Shown here piece after piece: positions 32,374 to 40,702 of a DNA stretch of 64,000 bases (within the stretch, counting starts at the first letter, position 1; the number at the start of each line of letters is the position of its first letter). The stretch is from contig NZ_NXIA01000002.1 of assembly GCF_002412165.1 (NCBI RefSeq), positions 62,001 to 126,000 on the forward strand, given 5' to 3'. A model generated the notes under the pieces. The model did not search any database, had not been told where the DNA came from, and was given only the letters and a program-made list of their open reading frames with translations. Source of the stretch: Curtobacterium sp. 'Ferrero' (GTDB lineage Bacteria > Actinomycetota > Actinomycetes > Actinomycetales > Microbacteriaceae). The position numbers and the translations under genes were made by a program.

Positions 32374-34044
32374 ATGGTTCTCGCTGCAGCGAACAACGGG
32401 ATCCGGCTCGATCTGGGCTGGGTCGACTACCTGATGATCATCGTGTACTTCGCGGTGGTCATCGGCATCGGGTTCACCGCCCGCCGGCAGGTCCGGACGA
32501 GCATGGACTTCTTCCTGTCCGGCCGGTCGATGCCGGCGTGGATCACGGGCCTGGCGTTCGTCTCGGCGAACCTCGGCGCGACCGAGATCCTCGGCATGGC
32601 CGCGAACGGTGCCCAGATCGGCATGGCGACCCTGCACTACTACCTCATCGGTGCGGTGCCGGCGATGGTGTTCCTCGGCCTCGTGATGATGCCGTTCTAC
32701 TACGGCTCGAAGGTCCGGAGCGTCCCGGAGTTCATGCTCCGCCGCTTCGGCAAGGCCCCGCACCTGGTGAACTCGATCGCGTTCGCCGTGTCGAACGTGC
32801 TCATCGCCGGTATCAACCTCTACGCCATGGCGATCGTCATCGAGGCGATGCTCGGCTGGCCGGAGTGGCTCGCGATCATCGTCTCGGCCGCGTTCGTCCT
32901 CGCGTACATCACGCTCGGCGGCCTCTCCAGCGCGATCTACAACGAGGTCATGCAGTTCTTCGTGATCATCGCCGGTCTCGTGCCGCTGACGATCGTCGGC
33001 CTCCACCGGGTCGGCGGCTGGGGCGGCCTGACGGAGGCGATCAAGAAGACGCAGGGCGTGCAGCACCTCCAGGCATGGGCGGGCACCGGCATCGGCGACG
33101 TCACCAACCCGATCGGTGCGAACTGGCTCGCGATCGTGCTCGGCCTCGGCTTCGTGCTGTCGTTCGGGTACTGGACGACGAACTTCACCGAGGTCCAGCG
33201 CGCCTTCTCCGCGAAGAACATGTCGGCGGCGCGCCGCACCCCGCTCATCGCCGCGATCCCGAAGCTCTTCATCCCGTTCATCGTCGTCATCCCCGGCCTC
33301 ATCGCCGCGGCCGTCGTCGGGAACCAGTTCGCCTCGGGCGCGCTGACCTACAACGACGCCATCCCGAAGCTCATCCAGATGTACCTGCCGACCGGCGTGC
33401 TCGGCATCGCGGTCACGGGCCTCCTGGCTTCGTTCATGGCTGGTATGGCGGCGAACGTGTCGTCGTTCAACACGGTGTTCACGTACGACATCTGGCAGCG
33501 CTACATCAAGCCGAACATGCCCGACCTGCACTACCTGCAGACCGGACGCTGGGTCACCGTCGCCGGTGTCCTCGTCGGGATCGGCACCGCGTTCCTCGCT
33601 GCGCAGGCCGGCAACATCATGACCTACATGCAGACGCTGTTCTCGTTCTTCAACGCACCGCTGTTCGGCGTCTTCATCCTCGGGCTCCTGTGGAAGCGGA
33701 TGACCACGCAGGGTGCGCTGTGGGGGTACATCCTCGGCATCGTGACGCCGACGATCACCTGGATCGCGTACCTCGTGAACCCGAAGCTCTTCGCCACCGG
33801 CACCGCCGAGACGCTGTACGGCGCGATCATCTCGTTCGTCACCGTCCTCGTCGTCGCGGTCGTCGTGTCGCTCGTCACCAAGCCGAAGGACGTCTCCGAG
33901 CTCGGGGGACTGGTCTACGGCGTCGGCAAGATCGACATGACCGCCGGGGCCGTCGCGACCGACACCGCGTGGTACCGCTCGCCGGCGCTGCTCGGAACCG
34001 TGGCGCTGGTCCTCTGCGTCGTCCTCTACCTCCCGTTCCTCTGA
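32374..34044 (+). CDS. sodium:solute symporter (SSS family, SGLT-like)
   Basis: A 556-residue transporter with about 14 spans. The family region TSMDFFLSGRSMPAWITGLAF (after span 1) and the later GYWTTNFTEVQRAFSAKN are characteristic of SGLT-like sugar/solute symporters. Also visible are the Na2-site-type serines in MAANVSSFNTVFTYDIWQ. The substrate is unknown; sugars or polyols are common for this subgroup. It is followed 21 bp later by a small membrane protein and is under a CRP-like site, which would suit catabolite control. Confidence 0.9.
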   Translation: MVLAAANNGIRLDLGWVDYLMIIVYFAVVIGIGFTARRQVRTSMDFFLSGRSMPAWITGLAFVSANLGATEILGMAANGAQIGMATLHYYLIGAVPAMVFLGLVMMPFYYGSKVRSVPEFMLRRFGKAPHLVNSIAFAVSNVLIAGINLYAMAIVIEAMLGWPEWLAIIVSAAFVLAYITLGGLSSAIYNEVMQFFVIIAGLVPLTIVGLHRVGGWGGLTEAIKKTQGVQHLQAWAGTGIGDVTNPIGANWLAIVLGLGFVLSFGYWTTNFTEVQRAFSAKNMSAARRTPLIAAIPKLFIPFIVVIPGLIAAAVVGNQFASGALTYNDAIPKLIQMYLPTGVLGIAVTGLLASFMAGMAANVSSFNTVFTYDIWQRYIKPNMPDLHYLQTGRWVTVAGVLVGIGTAFLAAQAGNIMTYMQTLFSFFNAPLFGVFILGLLWKRMTTQGALWGYILGIVTPTITWIAYLVNPKLFATGTAETLYGAIISFVTVLVVAVVVSLVTKPKDVSELGGLVYGVGKIDMTAGAVATDTAWYRSPALLGTVALVLCVVLYLPFL

Positions 34045-34065
34045 TCCGCGCGAAGGAGATCGCTC

Positions 34066-34392
34066 ATGCGTGACGACACCACCACGATGACCGAGGAGCA
34101 GCAGGCCCTCGTCCGTTCCACCCGCCGACTCGACCTGCGCCGCATCCTCGGTGGCTTGTTCGTGCTCTACGGCGTGATCACGACGATCGTCGGCATCGTC
34201 AACTGGAACACCGACCCGGAGAAGACCGGCGGCATCCACATCAACCTGTGGGTCGGGCTCTCGCTGCTCGTCGGCGGGCTGCTGTTCTTCCTCTGGGACC
34301 GCCTCAACCCCGTGCCGGCAGCCGACATCGTCGGCCAGGCTGAGGCGGAGGAGCACCAGAAGGCCGCGGGCGAGGGTCGCGACCTCGCCTGA
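34066..34392 (+). CDS. small two-span membrane protein, symporter operon
   Basis: A protein of 108 residues with an AAGGAG ribosome site. Two hydrophobic segments (GGLFVLYGVITTIVGIV and LWVGLSLLVGGLLFFLW) flank the loop NWNTDPEKTGGIHIN. It occurs with the SSS symporter and could be an accessory subunit, as small proteins accompany several SSS transporters. That is inferred from linkage only. A terminator closes the operon. Confidence 0.75.
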   Translation: MRDDTTTMTEEQQALVRSTRRLDLRRILGGLFVLYGVITTIVGIVNWNTDPEKTGGIHINLWVGLSLLVGGLLFFLWDRLNPVPAADIVGQAEAEEHQKAAGEGRDLA

Positions 34393-34409
34393 CCTCACCT
34401 CGTCCCGTC

Positions 34410-34441
34410 CGACGGCCGCCCGCTCCTGCGGGCGGCCGTCG
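34410..34441 (+). terminator. 14-bp terminator stem of the symporter operon
   Basis: CGACGGCCGCCCGC pairs with GCGGGCGGCCGTCG across TCCT, 17 bases after the stop, followed by GTCGTT. Confidence 0.85.
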
Positions 34442-34515
34442 GTCGTTGATGGTCTGCGTCGGCCTGGAGGCGCGGCTCGCCTCCGCCTCGCCGCTCGCGG
34501 AACCGATTGCTCACG

Positions 34516-34545
34516 TTGACACGTTCAGTGATCGCGGCCTAGTAT
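34516..34545 (+). promoter_or_regulatory. consensus promoter without a following ORF
   Basis: TTGACA (34516-34521) and TAGTAT (34540-34545) with an 18-bp spacer make the best sigma-70-type promoter in the window. No plus-strand gene follows for about 720 bases; it faces a short RNA-like segment ending in a U-tract terminator. Confidence 0.65.
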
Positions 34546-34551
34546 TGATAT

Positions 34552-34621
34552 GTCGACCGCGTGCTGCTCGGTCGGAAGTGAGCCCCGGATACGCCTGCAG
34601 CCAGCGCGGGCCCGGGGTTTT
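34552..34621 (+). ncRNA. candidate small RNA with two hairpins
   Basis: From the predicted start at about 34552: hairpin 1 CGACCG (34554-34559)/CGGTCG (34569-34574), linker GAAGTGAG, then hairpin 2 CCCCGG (34583-34588)/CCGGGG (34612-34617) extended by GCCTGC/GCGGGC around loop AGCCAGC, ending in TTTT (34618-34621). The total is about 70 nt with no ORF. The promoter plus intrinsic terminator arrangement is that of an independent sRNA. It runs towards the 3' end of the convergent DUF3800-like gene. Confidence 0.6.
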
Positions 34622-34639
34622 GCGCTGTCCGGACCGGTC

Positions 34640-35170
34640 TCAGTTCACCAGGATGACCGTGGCGTCGACCGCTCGGTCGTAGCCCGCCATGTGTGCGCCG
34701 CACGCCAGATCGGCGAGGGCTGTCAGCGGCTCGTCCTCCCCTCGGATGTGCTCATGCCGGATCCTTCTCCCGACACCGCGCCGCCGCAGCGCGTCGAGCA
34801 TGGAACGATCGCCGTCATCGCCGGCCCTCCCGCGCGATTCGAGCACGAGGCGGTCGACCGCGTGCCGTTCGAGTTCCCACACGAGTCGTTCGAGGCAATG
34901 GCGCCGACGGCGCTCGACCCTGGCGGCCGCACCGTCGTACCGGACGACGACGACCTCGACCGCTCGCCGGAGGAGGTCGAGCCACGAGATGCGCTGCGCG
35001 CGGAGGGCCTCGTACCAGTGGAGCTTCCGCATGCGTCGTGGCGTGGCGTCGCGGATGGCCGCCCGGGCCGATTCGCTCTCTTCCGAGGTGATCACGACGG
35101 CTGCGAGCACGTACACGGTGTGGTCGAGGCCTCCGCCCGGCTCGGATTCGTCGACGTACGCAGTCCGCAT
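34640..35170 (-). CDS. DUF3800-like protein (putative RNase H-fold)
   Basis: A 176-residue protein, ATG 35170. The N-terminal AYVDES, VYVLAAVVI, then KLHWYEA, and the mid-protein DRLVLESRG follow the DUF3800 pattern, in which acidic residues in the first strand and after the central strand form a putative RNase H-like catalytic site. The function of the family is unknown; members are often found in variable regions. AT-richer promoter sequence (ACACAATAT) lies just upstream. The frame continues beyond the ATG but gives unlikely sequence. Confidence 0.65.
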   Translation of the reverse strand: MRTAYVDESEPGGGLDHTVYVLAAVVITSEESESARAAIRDATPRRMRKLHWYEALRAQRISWLDLLRRAVEVVVVRYDGAAARVERRRRHCLERLVWELERHAVDRLVLESRGRAGDDGDRSMLDALRRRGVGRRIRHEHIRGEDEPLTALADLACGAHMAGYDRAVDATVILVN

Positions 35171-35266
35171 CCTGCCAGCATATTGTGTACCAGTGTCGCC
35201 TCGAGTTGATGTGCTTGTGCTGGGGCGACATGTGCGAGAGGTTGCACCTCGAGCGAAGGAGCCCCC

Positions 35267-35683
35267 ATGCCCACGATGGTGTTCATCAACCTGCCGGTCG
35301 TCGACCTCGACCGCGCGACGTCCTTCTACGAAGCCCTCGGGTACACGATCAACCCCGACTTCACGGACGAGACCGCCGCGTGCGTCGTGGTGAGCGACAC
35401 CGTGTACGTCATGCTCCTCACGCACGCGAAGTTCGCCGAGTTCACCGACAAGACGATCGCGGGCCCGGACACGATCGAGGTGATCAACTCCCTCAGCGCC
35501 GACTCGAAGGACGACGTGCACCGTGTGGTGGACGCCGCGGTGATGGCGGGCGGTCACGAGGACCAGCCAGAGATGGACCTCGGCTTCATGTACCAGCGCA
35601 GCTTCACCGACCCCGACGGGCACCGGTGGGAGCTCGTGTGGATGGACCCGGCCGCGATGCAGGACGGCCCGCCCGTCGAGTAG
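35267..35683 (+). CDS. VOC family protein (glyoxalase-like)
   Basis: A 138-residue single vicinal-oxygen-chelate protein. It begins MVFINLPVVDLDRATSFYEALGY and ends FTDPDGHRWELVWMD, which supply the conserved beta-alpha-beta-beta-beta halves and the metal-ligand Glu near the end. This extradiol/lactoylglutathione-lyase-like subgroup has no assigned substrate. The ATG has a CGAAGGAGC site. An inverted repeat, TGTCGCC (35194)/GGCGACA (35224), lies in the divergent promoter shared with the DUF3800-like gene. Confidence 0.87.
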   Translation: MPTMVFINLPVVDLDRATSFYEALGYTINPDFTDETAACVVVSDTVYVMLLTHAKFAEFTDKTIAGPDTIEVINSLSADSKDDVHRVVDAAVMAGGHEDQPEMDLGFMYQRSFTDPDGHRWELVWMDPAAMQDGPPVE

Positions 35684-35730
35684 CGGCGTGCGGGCATCGC
35701 GGTGTCGGCGGCGCTCGGCAGGATGGGGGT

Positions 35731-36345
35731 GTGAGCACCGAACCGCCCGAGACCCGGCCGTCCCTCGTCGTGGGCGAGGACGGCCTCGCCCGCCCGGTGT
35801 GGGCATCGACCGATGAGCTGCTGCGCGACTACTACGACACCGAGTGGGGCATGCCCGTGCGCGACGAGCGGGGCGTGTTCGAGCGGCTCTCACTCGAGGC
35901 GTTCCAATCCGGGCTGTCGTGGCGGACGATCCTCGCGAAGCGCCCGGCGTTCCGCGCGGCCTTCGCCGACTTCGACCCGGACACGGTCGCGGCGTTCGGT
36001 GAGGACGACGTCGCGCGGCTCATGGCCGACGCGGGGATCGTCCGGAACCGAGCGAAGATCCTCGCGACCATCACCAACGCGAACGCGACGATCGCCCTGC
36101 GGGACGACGGGGGACTGGCGGACCTCGTCTGGTCGTTCCGGCCGGAGCGGACGCCCGAGCCGCTGACGTTCGCCGACGTCCCCACCAAGTCCGACGAGTC
36201 GGTGGCGCTGTCGAAGGCGCTCCGGAAGCGTGGGTTCGCGTTCGTCGGCCCGACCACGATGTACGCGCTGATGGAGGCACTGGGCATCGTCGACACGCAC
36301 CTCGTCGGCAGTCACCGTCGCGGGACGTCGGGTGTCTGGAGCTGA
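35731..36345 (+). CDS. tag: DNA-3-methyladenine glycosylase I, lacking the zinc ligands
   Basis: A 204-residue HhH-fold glycosylase. YYDTEWGMPVRDE, SLEAFQSGLSWRTIL (catalytic-type Glu56) and ALSKALRKRGFAFVGPTTMY match TagA throughout. However, the residues that bind the structural zinc in the E. coli enzyme are missing: the first Cys is Pro22, the His is Tyr35, and no C-terminal Cys exists (VGSHRRGTSG). The protein would have to be zinc-free yet folded. It removes 3-methyladenine from alkylated DNA. The GTG start follows GGATGGGG. Confidence 0.87.
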   Translation: MSTEPPETRPSLVVGEDGLARPVWASTDELLRDYYDTEWGMPVRDERGVFERLSLEAFQSGLSWRTILAKRPAFRAAFADFDPDTVAAFGEDDVARLMADAGIVRNRAKILATITNANATIALRDDGGLADLVWSFRPERTPEPLTFADVPTKSDESVALSKALRKRGFAFVGPTTMYALMEALGIVDTHLVGSHRRGTSGVWS

Positions 36346-36382
36346 GCGGCCCGCGACTCGTCGTCGGGGCTAGGTTCGTGCC

Positions 36383-37201
36383 ATGACCACGGAACCGGGG
36401 ACCGCACCGAACCACGTCCCGGCGGTCCCGGTGCACCCGATCGGCGCCGAGCACGTCGCGGTGCCGCTCGACACCGCCGTCCCGGCGCCCGAGCTGCCGG
36501 GGGAGTCACTCCCGGAGCACGACCCGTCGCAGGTCCGGATCGCGTTCCTGCTCTTCCCCGACCTCACGCAGCTCGACCTCACCGGACCGGCGCAGGTGCT
36601 GGCGCGGGTGCCCGGCGCGTCCGTGGAGTACGTCGCGGCGGACCTCGACCCGGTGGCGAGCGACTGTGGTCTGGCACTCGTCCCGACCGCGACGTTCGCG
36701 ACGGCACAGGCTGCCGACGTGCTCGTCGTCCCGGGTGGCGACGGAGCGTTCGACGCGATGCTCGACCCCGACGTCGTCGGGTTCGTCCGCGGCGCGGCCG
36801 AGCACGCCACATGGGTGACGTCGGTGTGCACCGGCGCGTTCGTGCTCGGTGCGGCAGGGCTCCTCGCCGGCAAGCGCGCGACGACCCACTGGGCGTCGAA
36901 GCCGATGCTCGCCGCGTTCGGTGCCGACCCCGTCGAGCAGCGGATCGTCGTCGACGGTGCCGTCGTGACCGCGGCCGGGGTCAGCGCCGGCATCGACATG
37001 GCGCTGTGGTTGGCGGGCGAGCTCGCCGGTCAGCCCGCCGCCGAGCGCATCCAACTGCAGATCGAGTACGACCCGCAGCCGCCGTTCGACGCCGGCTCGG
37101 CGGTGCGGGCCGACGCCCGACTCGTCACCGAGGCGCGTGCTGCGGCCGAGGCGGCACGCGGGGAGCGGGTCGCGCGGGCGGCGGCAGCGGTCATCCGCTG
37201 A
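36383..37201 (+). CDS. DJ-1/PfpI family protein (isonitrile hydratase-like)
   Basis: A 272-residue protein with an approximately 48-residue proline-rich N-terminal extension before the domain start (VRIAFLLFPDLTQLDLTGP). The nucleophile-elbow cysteine is in TSVCTGAFVLGAAGLL, followed by LAGKRATTHW and DGAVVTAAGVSAGIDMAL. This arrangement is shared by isonitrile hydratase and by the sensor half of GATase-1 AraC regulators, but there is no HTH domain here. The substrate is unknown. It is convergent with the next gene. Confidence 0.85.
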   Translation: MTTEPGTAPNHVPAVPVHPIGAEHVAVPLDTAVPAPELPGESLPEHDPSQVRIAFLLFPDLTQLDLTGPAQVLARVPGASVEYVAADLDPVASDCGLALVPTATFATAQAADVLVVPGGDGAFDAMLDPDVVGFVRGAAEHATWVTSVCTGAFVLGAAGLLAGKRATTHWASKPMLAAFGADPVEQRIVVDGAVVTAAGVSAGIDMALWLAGELAGQPAAERIQLQIEYDPQPPFDAGSAVRADARLVTEARAAAEAARGERVARAAAAVIR

Positions 37202-37215
37202 AGTAGGGACGACCG

Positions 37216-38016
37216 CTACCGGTTGCCCTTCGAGCCGCGCTTCGGCTTGCCCTTCATCCCGCGCTGTACCTTGCCGCGTCCGGCCTTGCCCCCGCCGGAC
37301 TTCCCGCTGGTGCCCTTCGTTGCACCGCGCTTGGCGGTGGTGCGGCTGTTCGCCGCGGTCGCCTTGCCGCCGCCGGAACCGCCGCCGGAGCCGCGGCCGG
37401 AACTGCCGTCGGAGCCGCCGCGCGACGAGCGCGAGCCGTCGTCGTCGGCGCGATCCGGGCCTCCCGTCTGGTCCTGGCCGCCCCGGGAGCTGTTGGCGGT
37501 CCGCCCGCGCACCACGCCGATGAACTCCTCGGTGGTCTCGGAGGCGTCCTCGGACCGCCAGGCGAGGAGGATCCGCGTGCCCGGCGAGCCCACGAGCGCC
37601 CGGGCGACGAGTTCCTTGCGGCTGGCCGCGCGGAACAGTGACTGCGGCAGGACCGCGACGCCGACGTTCGCCTCGACCAGGTCGAGCGTTCCCGCGAGGT
37701 CCGCGGGCACCGGGCCGGCGTCGACGACGTGGACGTCCGTCGTGGCGAGGTCGACCTCGGTCGCGTCGGCCAGCGGCGAGTCCTTCGGCATCGCGACCAC
37801 CGCGGTCTCGGTCCAGAGCGGGATCGCGTTGTGCAGATCTGAGACGGGTTCCCGCGCGAAGACCATGTCGGCCTCGCCGGCGAGGGCGTCGTCCACCTCG
37901 TCCGCACCGATCGGGCGCAGCCGGAGTTCGATCTCGGGGAACCGCTCGCGCCAGACACGGGCCCACTTCGCCGGGGACACCCCGGGCACGAAGGCGATGG
38001 TGAGGGCCTCGGTCAT
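37216..38016 (-). CDS. LysR-type effector-binding domain protein without HTH, with a basic Gly/Ser-rich tail
   Basis: A 266-residue protein. Residues 1-170 match only the substrate-binding domain of LysR regulators (TIAFVPGVSPAKWARVW at the start, VGVAVLPQSLFRAASRKELV late); there is no N-terminal DNA-binding helix-turn-helix. Residues 171-266 are low-complexity: Gly/Ser/Asp-rich, then Lys/Arg/Gly-rich (GKSGGGKAGRGKVQRG...). A basic disordered tail suggests nucleic-acid or membrane contact. It is divergent from the DUF5997 gene, with a 33-bp gap, a pairing that suggests they work together. Confidence 0.8.
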   Translation of the reverse strand: MTEALTIAFVPGVSPAKWARVWRERFPEIELRLRPIGADEVDDALAGEADMVFAREPVSDLHNAIPLWTETAVVAMPKDSPLADATEVDLATTDVHVVDAGPVPADLAGTLDLVEANVGVAVLPQSLFRAASRKELVARALVGSPGTRILLAWRSEDASETTEEFIGVVRGRTANSSRGGQDQTGGPDRADDDGSRSSRGGSDGSSGRGSGGGSGGGKATAANSRTTAKRGATKGTSGKSGGGKAGRGKVQRGMKGKPKRGSKGNR

Positions 38017-38049
38017 GCAACCGAGCATAGGGGCCGTACCCTGGTGTGC

Positions 38050-38436
38050 ATGGCGCAGGAACAGACCATGAAGCCCGAGACGGCCGCGAAGAAGCTCGGC
38101 ATCCTGCTGTCGGCCGCCCCGGAGTCCTTCCGTGGTGCGCCGATCAGCAGGACCGCGTTCGACGAACTCCGGACGGAGCCGCCGACCTGGCTCGAAGACC
38201 TCCGTCGTGACGGACCGCACCCCCGACCGGTCGTGGCGCAGAAGCTCGGCGTGTCGATCTCGGGGCTCAGCCGCGCGGGCATCGACGAGCCGCTGACGAC
38301 CGCCGAGATCAAGGCGCTCCTGCAGGAGAAGCCCGAGTGGCTGGTGCGCGAGCGCGCGACCCAGGCCGCGGTGCACGCCGAGAACGCCCGCGTCAAGCAG
38401 GAGCGCGCCGCCAAGGCCGCCCGCTCCGAGGGCTGA
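38050..38436 (+). CDS. DUF5997 family protein
   Basis: A 128-residue soluble helical protein: KPETAAKKLGILLSAAPESF at the N terminus, then TWLEDLRRDGPHPRPVVAQKLGVSISGLSRAG and a Lys/Ala-rich C-terminal helix. This is the actinobacterial DUF5997 family. The central QKLGVSISGLSRAG segment looks like a helix-turn-helix and may bind DNA, which could complement the HTH-less LysR domain encoded divergently. The function is not established. Confidence 0.8.
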   Translation: MAQEQTMKPETAAKKLGILLSAAPESFRGAPISRTAFDELRTEPPTWLEDLRRDGPHPRPVVAQKLGVSISGLSRAGIDEPLTTAEIKALLQEKPEWLVRERATQAAVHAENARVKQERAAKAARSEG

Positions 38437-38452
38437 CCCAGCGCCACCGCCC

Positions 38453-38968
38453 GTGACCGCCGTCCACGAGACCGTCGCCGACGCGATGCTGGTCGTGCCG
38501 CAGTTCGCCTCGGTGTGCTGCATCGTCGGCGACCGCTACCGGCCGCGCGTCGCCGTCGTCGTGCCTGCAGCCGTGATGCTCGTCGCGATGCTGCTCCCGG
38601 TGCTGCACGCCGGTTCGGTCTGGACGCTGCTCGCCGCGACGGTGCTGCTGCTCCTCGCACCGATGCCGGTGATGCGCCGACGGCGACCGGACGGACGTCG
38701 CGCCGAGCCGATGGACGTGCACCGGGCACTGTCCTCCGTGGTGATGGCCGGGATGCTCCTGATGGGACACGCGAGCGGGGTCGTCGACGAGCACGCCGGG
38801 CACGGCATCGCCCTGACCGCGGTGCTCGGCGCCGGGGTGATCGGGTACTGCGCGTTCAGCGGGTGGCTGCTCCGCCACGAGTGGGCGCGGGAGGACCGGC
38901 GGAGCGTCCGGAGCGGTGAGGTGTTCGCGATGACGGTCGCGGTCGTCGGGATGACGCTCGCGATGTAG
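38453..38968 (+). CDS. hypothetical membrane protein
   Basis: A protein of 171 residues, GTG 38453, 16 bp after the DUF5997 stop. Four to five hydrophobic segments (about 30-55, 56-70, 92-110, 118-138, 156-171) and an internal Arg-rich loop (RRRRPDGRR) are visible. I do not recognise the family; HASGVVDEHAGHG could bind metal. Probably co-transcribed with the DUF5997 gene. Confidence 0.6.
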   Translation: MTAVHETVADAMLVVPQFASVCCIVGDRYRPRVAVVVPAAVMLVAMLLPVLHAGSVWTLLAATVLLLLAPMPVMRRRRPDGRRAEPMDVHRALSSVVMAGMLLMGHASGVVDEHAGHGIALTAVLGAGVIGYCAFSGWLLRHEWAREDRRSVRSGEVFAMTVAVVGMTLAM

Positions 38969-38999
38969 TGACCGACCGTGCGCCCGCCCGCGCGGACGA

Positions 39000-39437
39000 T
39001 CAGCCCTGTCCAGGCTCCTCCGAGGAGCGCGCCACGCGGTCCTTCGCCGCGCGCAGCGTGTCCTTCGGCACCGGCGGGACACCTCGTCGGATCCCCCGGA
39101 TGCCGACCGCCGCGAGCACACCCGTGACGAGCGCGAACACCACGAAGGTGATCCCCGTCGCCGCCCAGACCGGCAGCGCGAGAGCGAGGAGCGCGACGAT
39201 CAACCCGGCGAGCAGCAGCAGGGTGGCCAGGGCGAACGCCACCGCCGCACCGGTGAGCACCAGACCCGTCCGCGCGCCACGCGCACGGTCCCCGATCTCG
39301 CGCTTCGCGGCGGCGACCTCCTCGCGAACGGCGCGGAGCAGCGGCTCGACGGCCTTCTGCAGGAGCCCCGCCGCGAGGCCGTCGCGCACGGACCTCCCGC
39401 CGGAGACCCGGTCGTCGTCGTGGTCGGTGGCGTTCAC
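39000..39437 (-). CDS. actinobacterial holin-X / phage holin-like membrane protein
   Basis: A 145-residue protein from GTG 39437. A hydrophilic N terminus (VREEVAAAKREIGDRARGA) is followed by two adjacent spans (VLTGAAVAFALATLLLLAG and WAATGITFVVFALVTGVLA) and a basic tail with SSEEP. This is the PF07332-type arrangement, found as a chromosomal gene in most actinobacteria and unrelated to any prophage here. The function is unknown, possibly envelope stress. Confidence 0.8.
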   Translation of the reverse strand: MNATDHDDDRVSGGRSVRDGLAAGLLQKAVEPLLRAVREEVAAAKREIGDRARGARTGLVLTGAAVAFALATLLLLAGLIVALLALALPVWAATGITFVVFALVTGVLAAVGIRGIRRGVPPVPKDTLRAAKDRVARSSEEPGQG

Positions 39438-39552
39438 GGGGCTCCTGTCGGACGGCGGACGCGGGCGGGGCGCCGCGAGCGGTGTCCGCCACCGTACGCG
39501 CCGTCGCTCGACGGTCGGCTCCGCCCGTCGCGCCGCACGGTACGGTCGGGGC

Positions 39553-40080
39553 ATGTCCGACCGTGCAGCGCGCCGTCCCGACCCCACCCCGCGGTTCGAC
39601 GAGGTCGACGAACGGATCCTGTGGACCCTCGCGCAGGACGCCCGGATGCCGAACAACCGCCTCGCGGCGACGGTCGGGATCGCCCCGTCGACCTGCCTCA
39701 CCCGCGTCCGTGCGCTCGAGGACGCCGGGGTCATCCGCGGCTACCGAGCGGACGTCGACGTCGCGCGGCTCGGGTTCTCGATCGAGGCGATGGTGTCCGT
39801 CCGCGTACACGCTGCCGCGCGCCACGAGCTCCGCGAGTTCGCGAAGCGGTTGCTCCGGGTGCCCGTCGTGCAGGACGTGTCCTTCCTGGCCGGCGACAAG
39901 GACTTCCTCGTGCACATCGCCTGCACCTCCACCGAGCAGCTCCGGGACTTCGTCGCCGACGAGTTGAGCGGCGACCCCTCGGTCGCGACCACGCAGACGA
40001 ACATCGTGTTCGAGCGGCTGGTGGCCGACCGGGCGCACCAGGCACGGTCCTTCGACGAGCTGCGGCGCTGGCGGGCCTAG
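39553..40080 (+). CDS. Lrp/AsnC family transcriptional regulator
   Basis: A 175-residue regulator with the N-terminal helix-turn-helix FDEVDERILWTLAQDARMPNN...LAATVGIAPSTCLTRVRALED (residues about 15-65) and a C-terminal RAM/ACT-like effector domain (SIEAMVSVRVHA..., VVQDVSFLAGDKDFLVHIAC). The effector is probably an amino acid. It lies alone between the divergent holin-like gene and the convergent GNAT gene, so its targets cannot be read from context. Confidence 0.9.
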   Translation: MSDRAARRPDPTPRFDEVDERILWTLAQDARMPNNRLAATVGIAPSTCLTRVRALEDAGVIRGYRADVDVARLGFSIEAMVSVRVHAAARHELREFAKRLLRVPVVQDVSFLAGDKDFLVHIACTSTEQLRDFVADELSGDPSVATTQTNIVFERLVADRAHQARSFDELRRWRA

Positions 40081-40139
40081 CAACTCGCTCGGCGGCGGCG
40101 ACGGCGTCGGCTCAGCGTCAGCGGCTCAGCGCCACCAGA

Positions 40140-40571
40140 TCAGCGGTTCAGCACCATCGGCACGTGCGGGATGCGGTCCTCGAGGTAGTCGTCGCCGTCC
40201 CGTTCGAACCCGAACCGGCCGTACCACTCCGCCAGGTGGGCCTGCGCGCCGAGCACGACGCGCGGCGCCTGCGTCTCGGCGAGGGCGGCCTCGATGAGGC
40301 GCCCGGCGAGTCCCTGCCCGCGTGCGCGAGCGGCGGTCGCGACCCGGCCGATCCGTTCGCTGCCGTCCGGTTCGCGGAGCAGCCGGACCACGGCGTCGAC
40401 GGAGCCGTGGCCGGCCCAGAACTGCACGGTGCCCGGCTCGAGGTCACGACCGTCGATGTCCGCGTACGCCGCTCCCTGCTCCACGACGAAGACGTCCTGC
40501 CGGAGCCGGAGGATCTCGTGCAGCGTGACCGGGTCGAGATTGCGGGTCGGAGCCCGGTGGATCGGGAGCAT
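40140..40571 (-). CDS. GNAT family N-acetyltransferase, ElaA-type
   Basis: A 143-residue acetyltransferase. LHEILRLRQDVFVVEQGAAY, ADIDGRDLEPGT, RVATAARARGQGLAGRLIEAAL (acetyl-CoA loop, RGQGLAG) and VVLGAQAHLAEWYGRFGF correspond segment by segment to ElaA. ATG 40571 gives the same length before the first helix as in E. coli ElaA; GTG 40598 is the alternative. The acceptor substrate is unknown. Short CAGCGGYTCAGC repeats surround its stop codon. Confidence 0.87.
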   Translation of the reverse strand: MLPIHRAPTRNLDPVTLHEILRLRQDVFVVEQGAAYADIDGRDLEPGTVQFWAGHGSVDAVVRLLREPDGSERIGRVATAARARGQGLAGRLIEAALAETQAPRVVLGAQAHLAEWYGRFGFERDGDDYLEDRIPHVPMVLNR

Positions 40572-40702
40572 CTGCGGCTCACTCTGCGCTGCTGTCACAA
40601 AACCTGCGTTCCTGTCGAGAAAGCTGGTGCGGATCGGGGCGGACGGGCGTACCGTACCGACCAACCATTCTACGTGCGCAGCCGAGATCAGGAGGTGAGC
40701 GC

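Noticed and set aside
32230-34398. 722-codon minus-strand frame opposite the sodium symporter
   Set aside because: It mirrors the symporter codons, giving a very Asp/Glu/His/Arg-rich sequence with no fold.
39000-39437. Prophage remnant suggested by a holin-like gene
   Set aside because: Holin-X proteins of this type are normal chromosomal genes in actinobacteria; no other phage genes, integrase or attachment sites are nearby.
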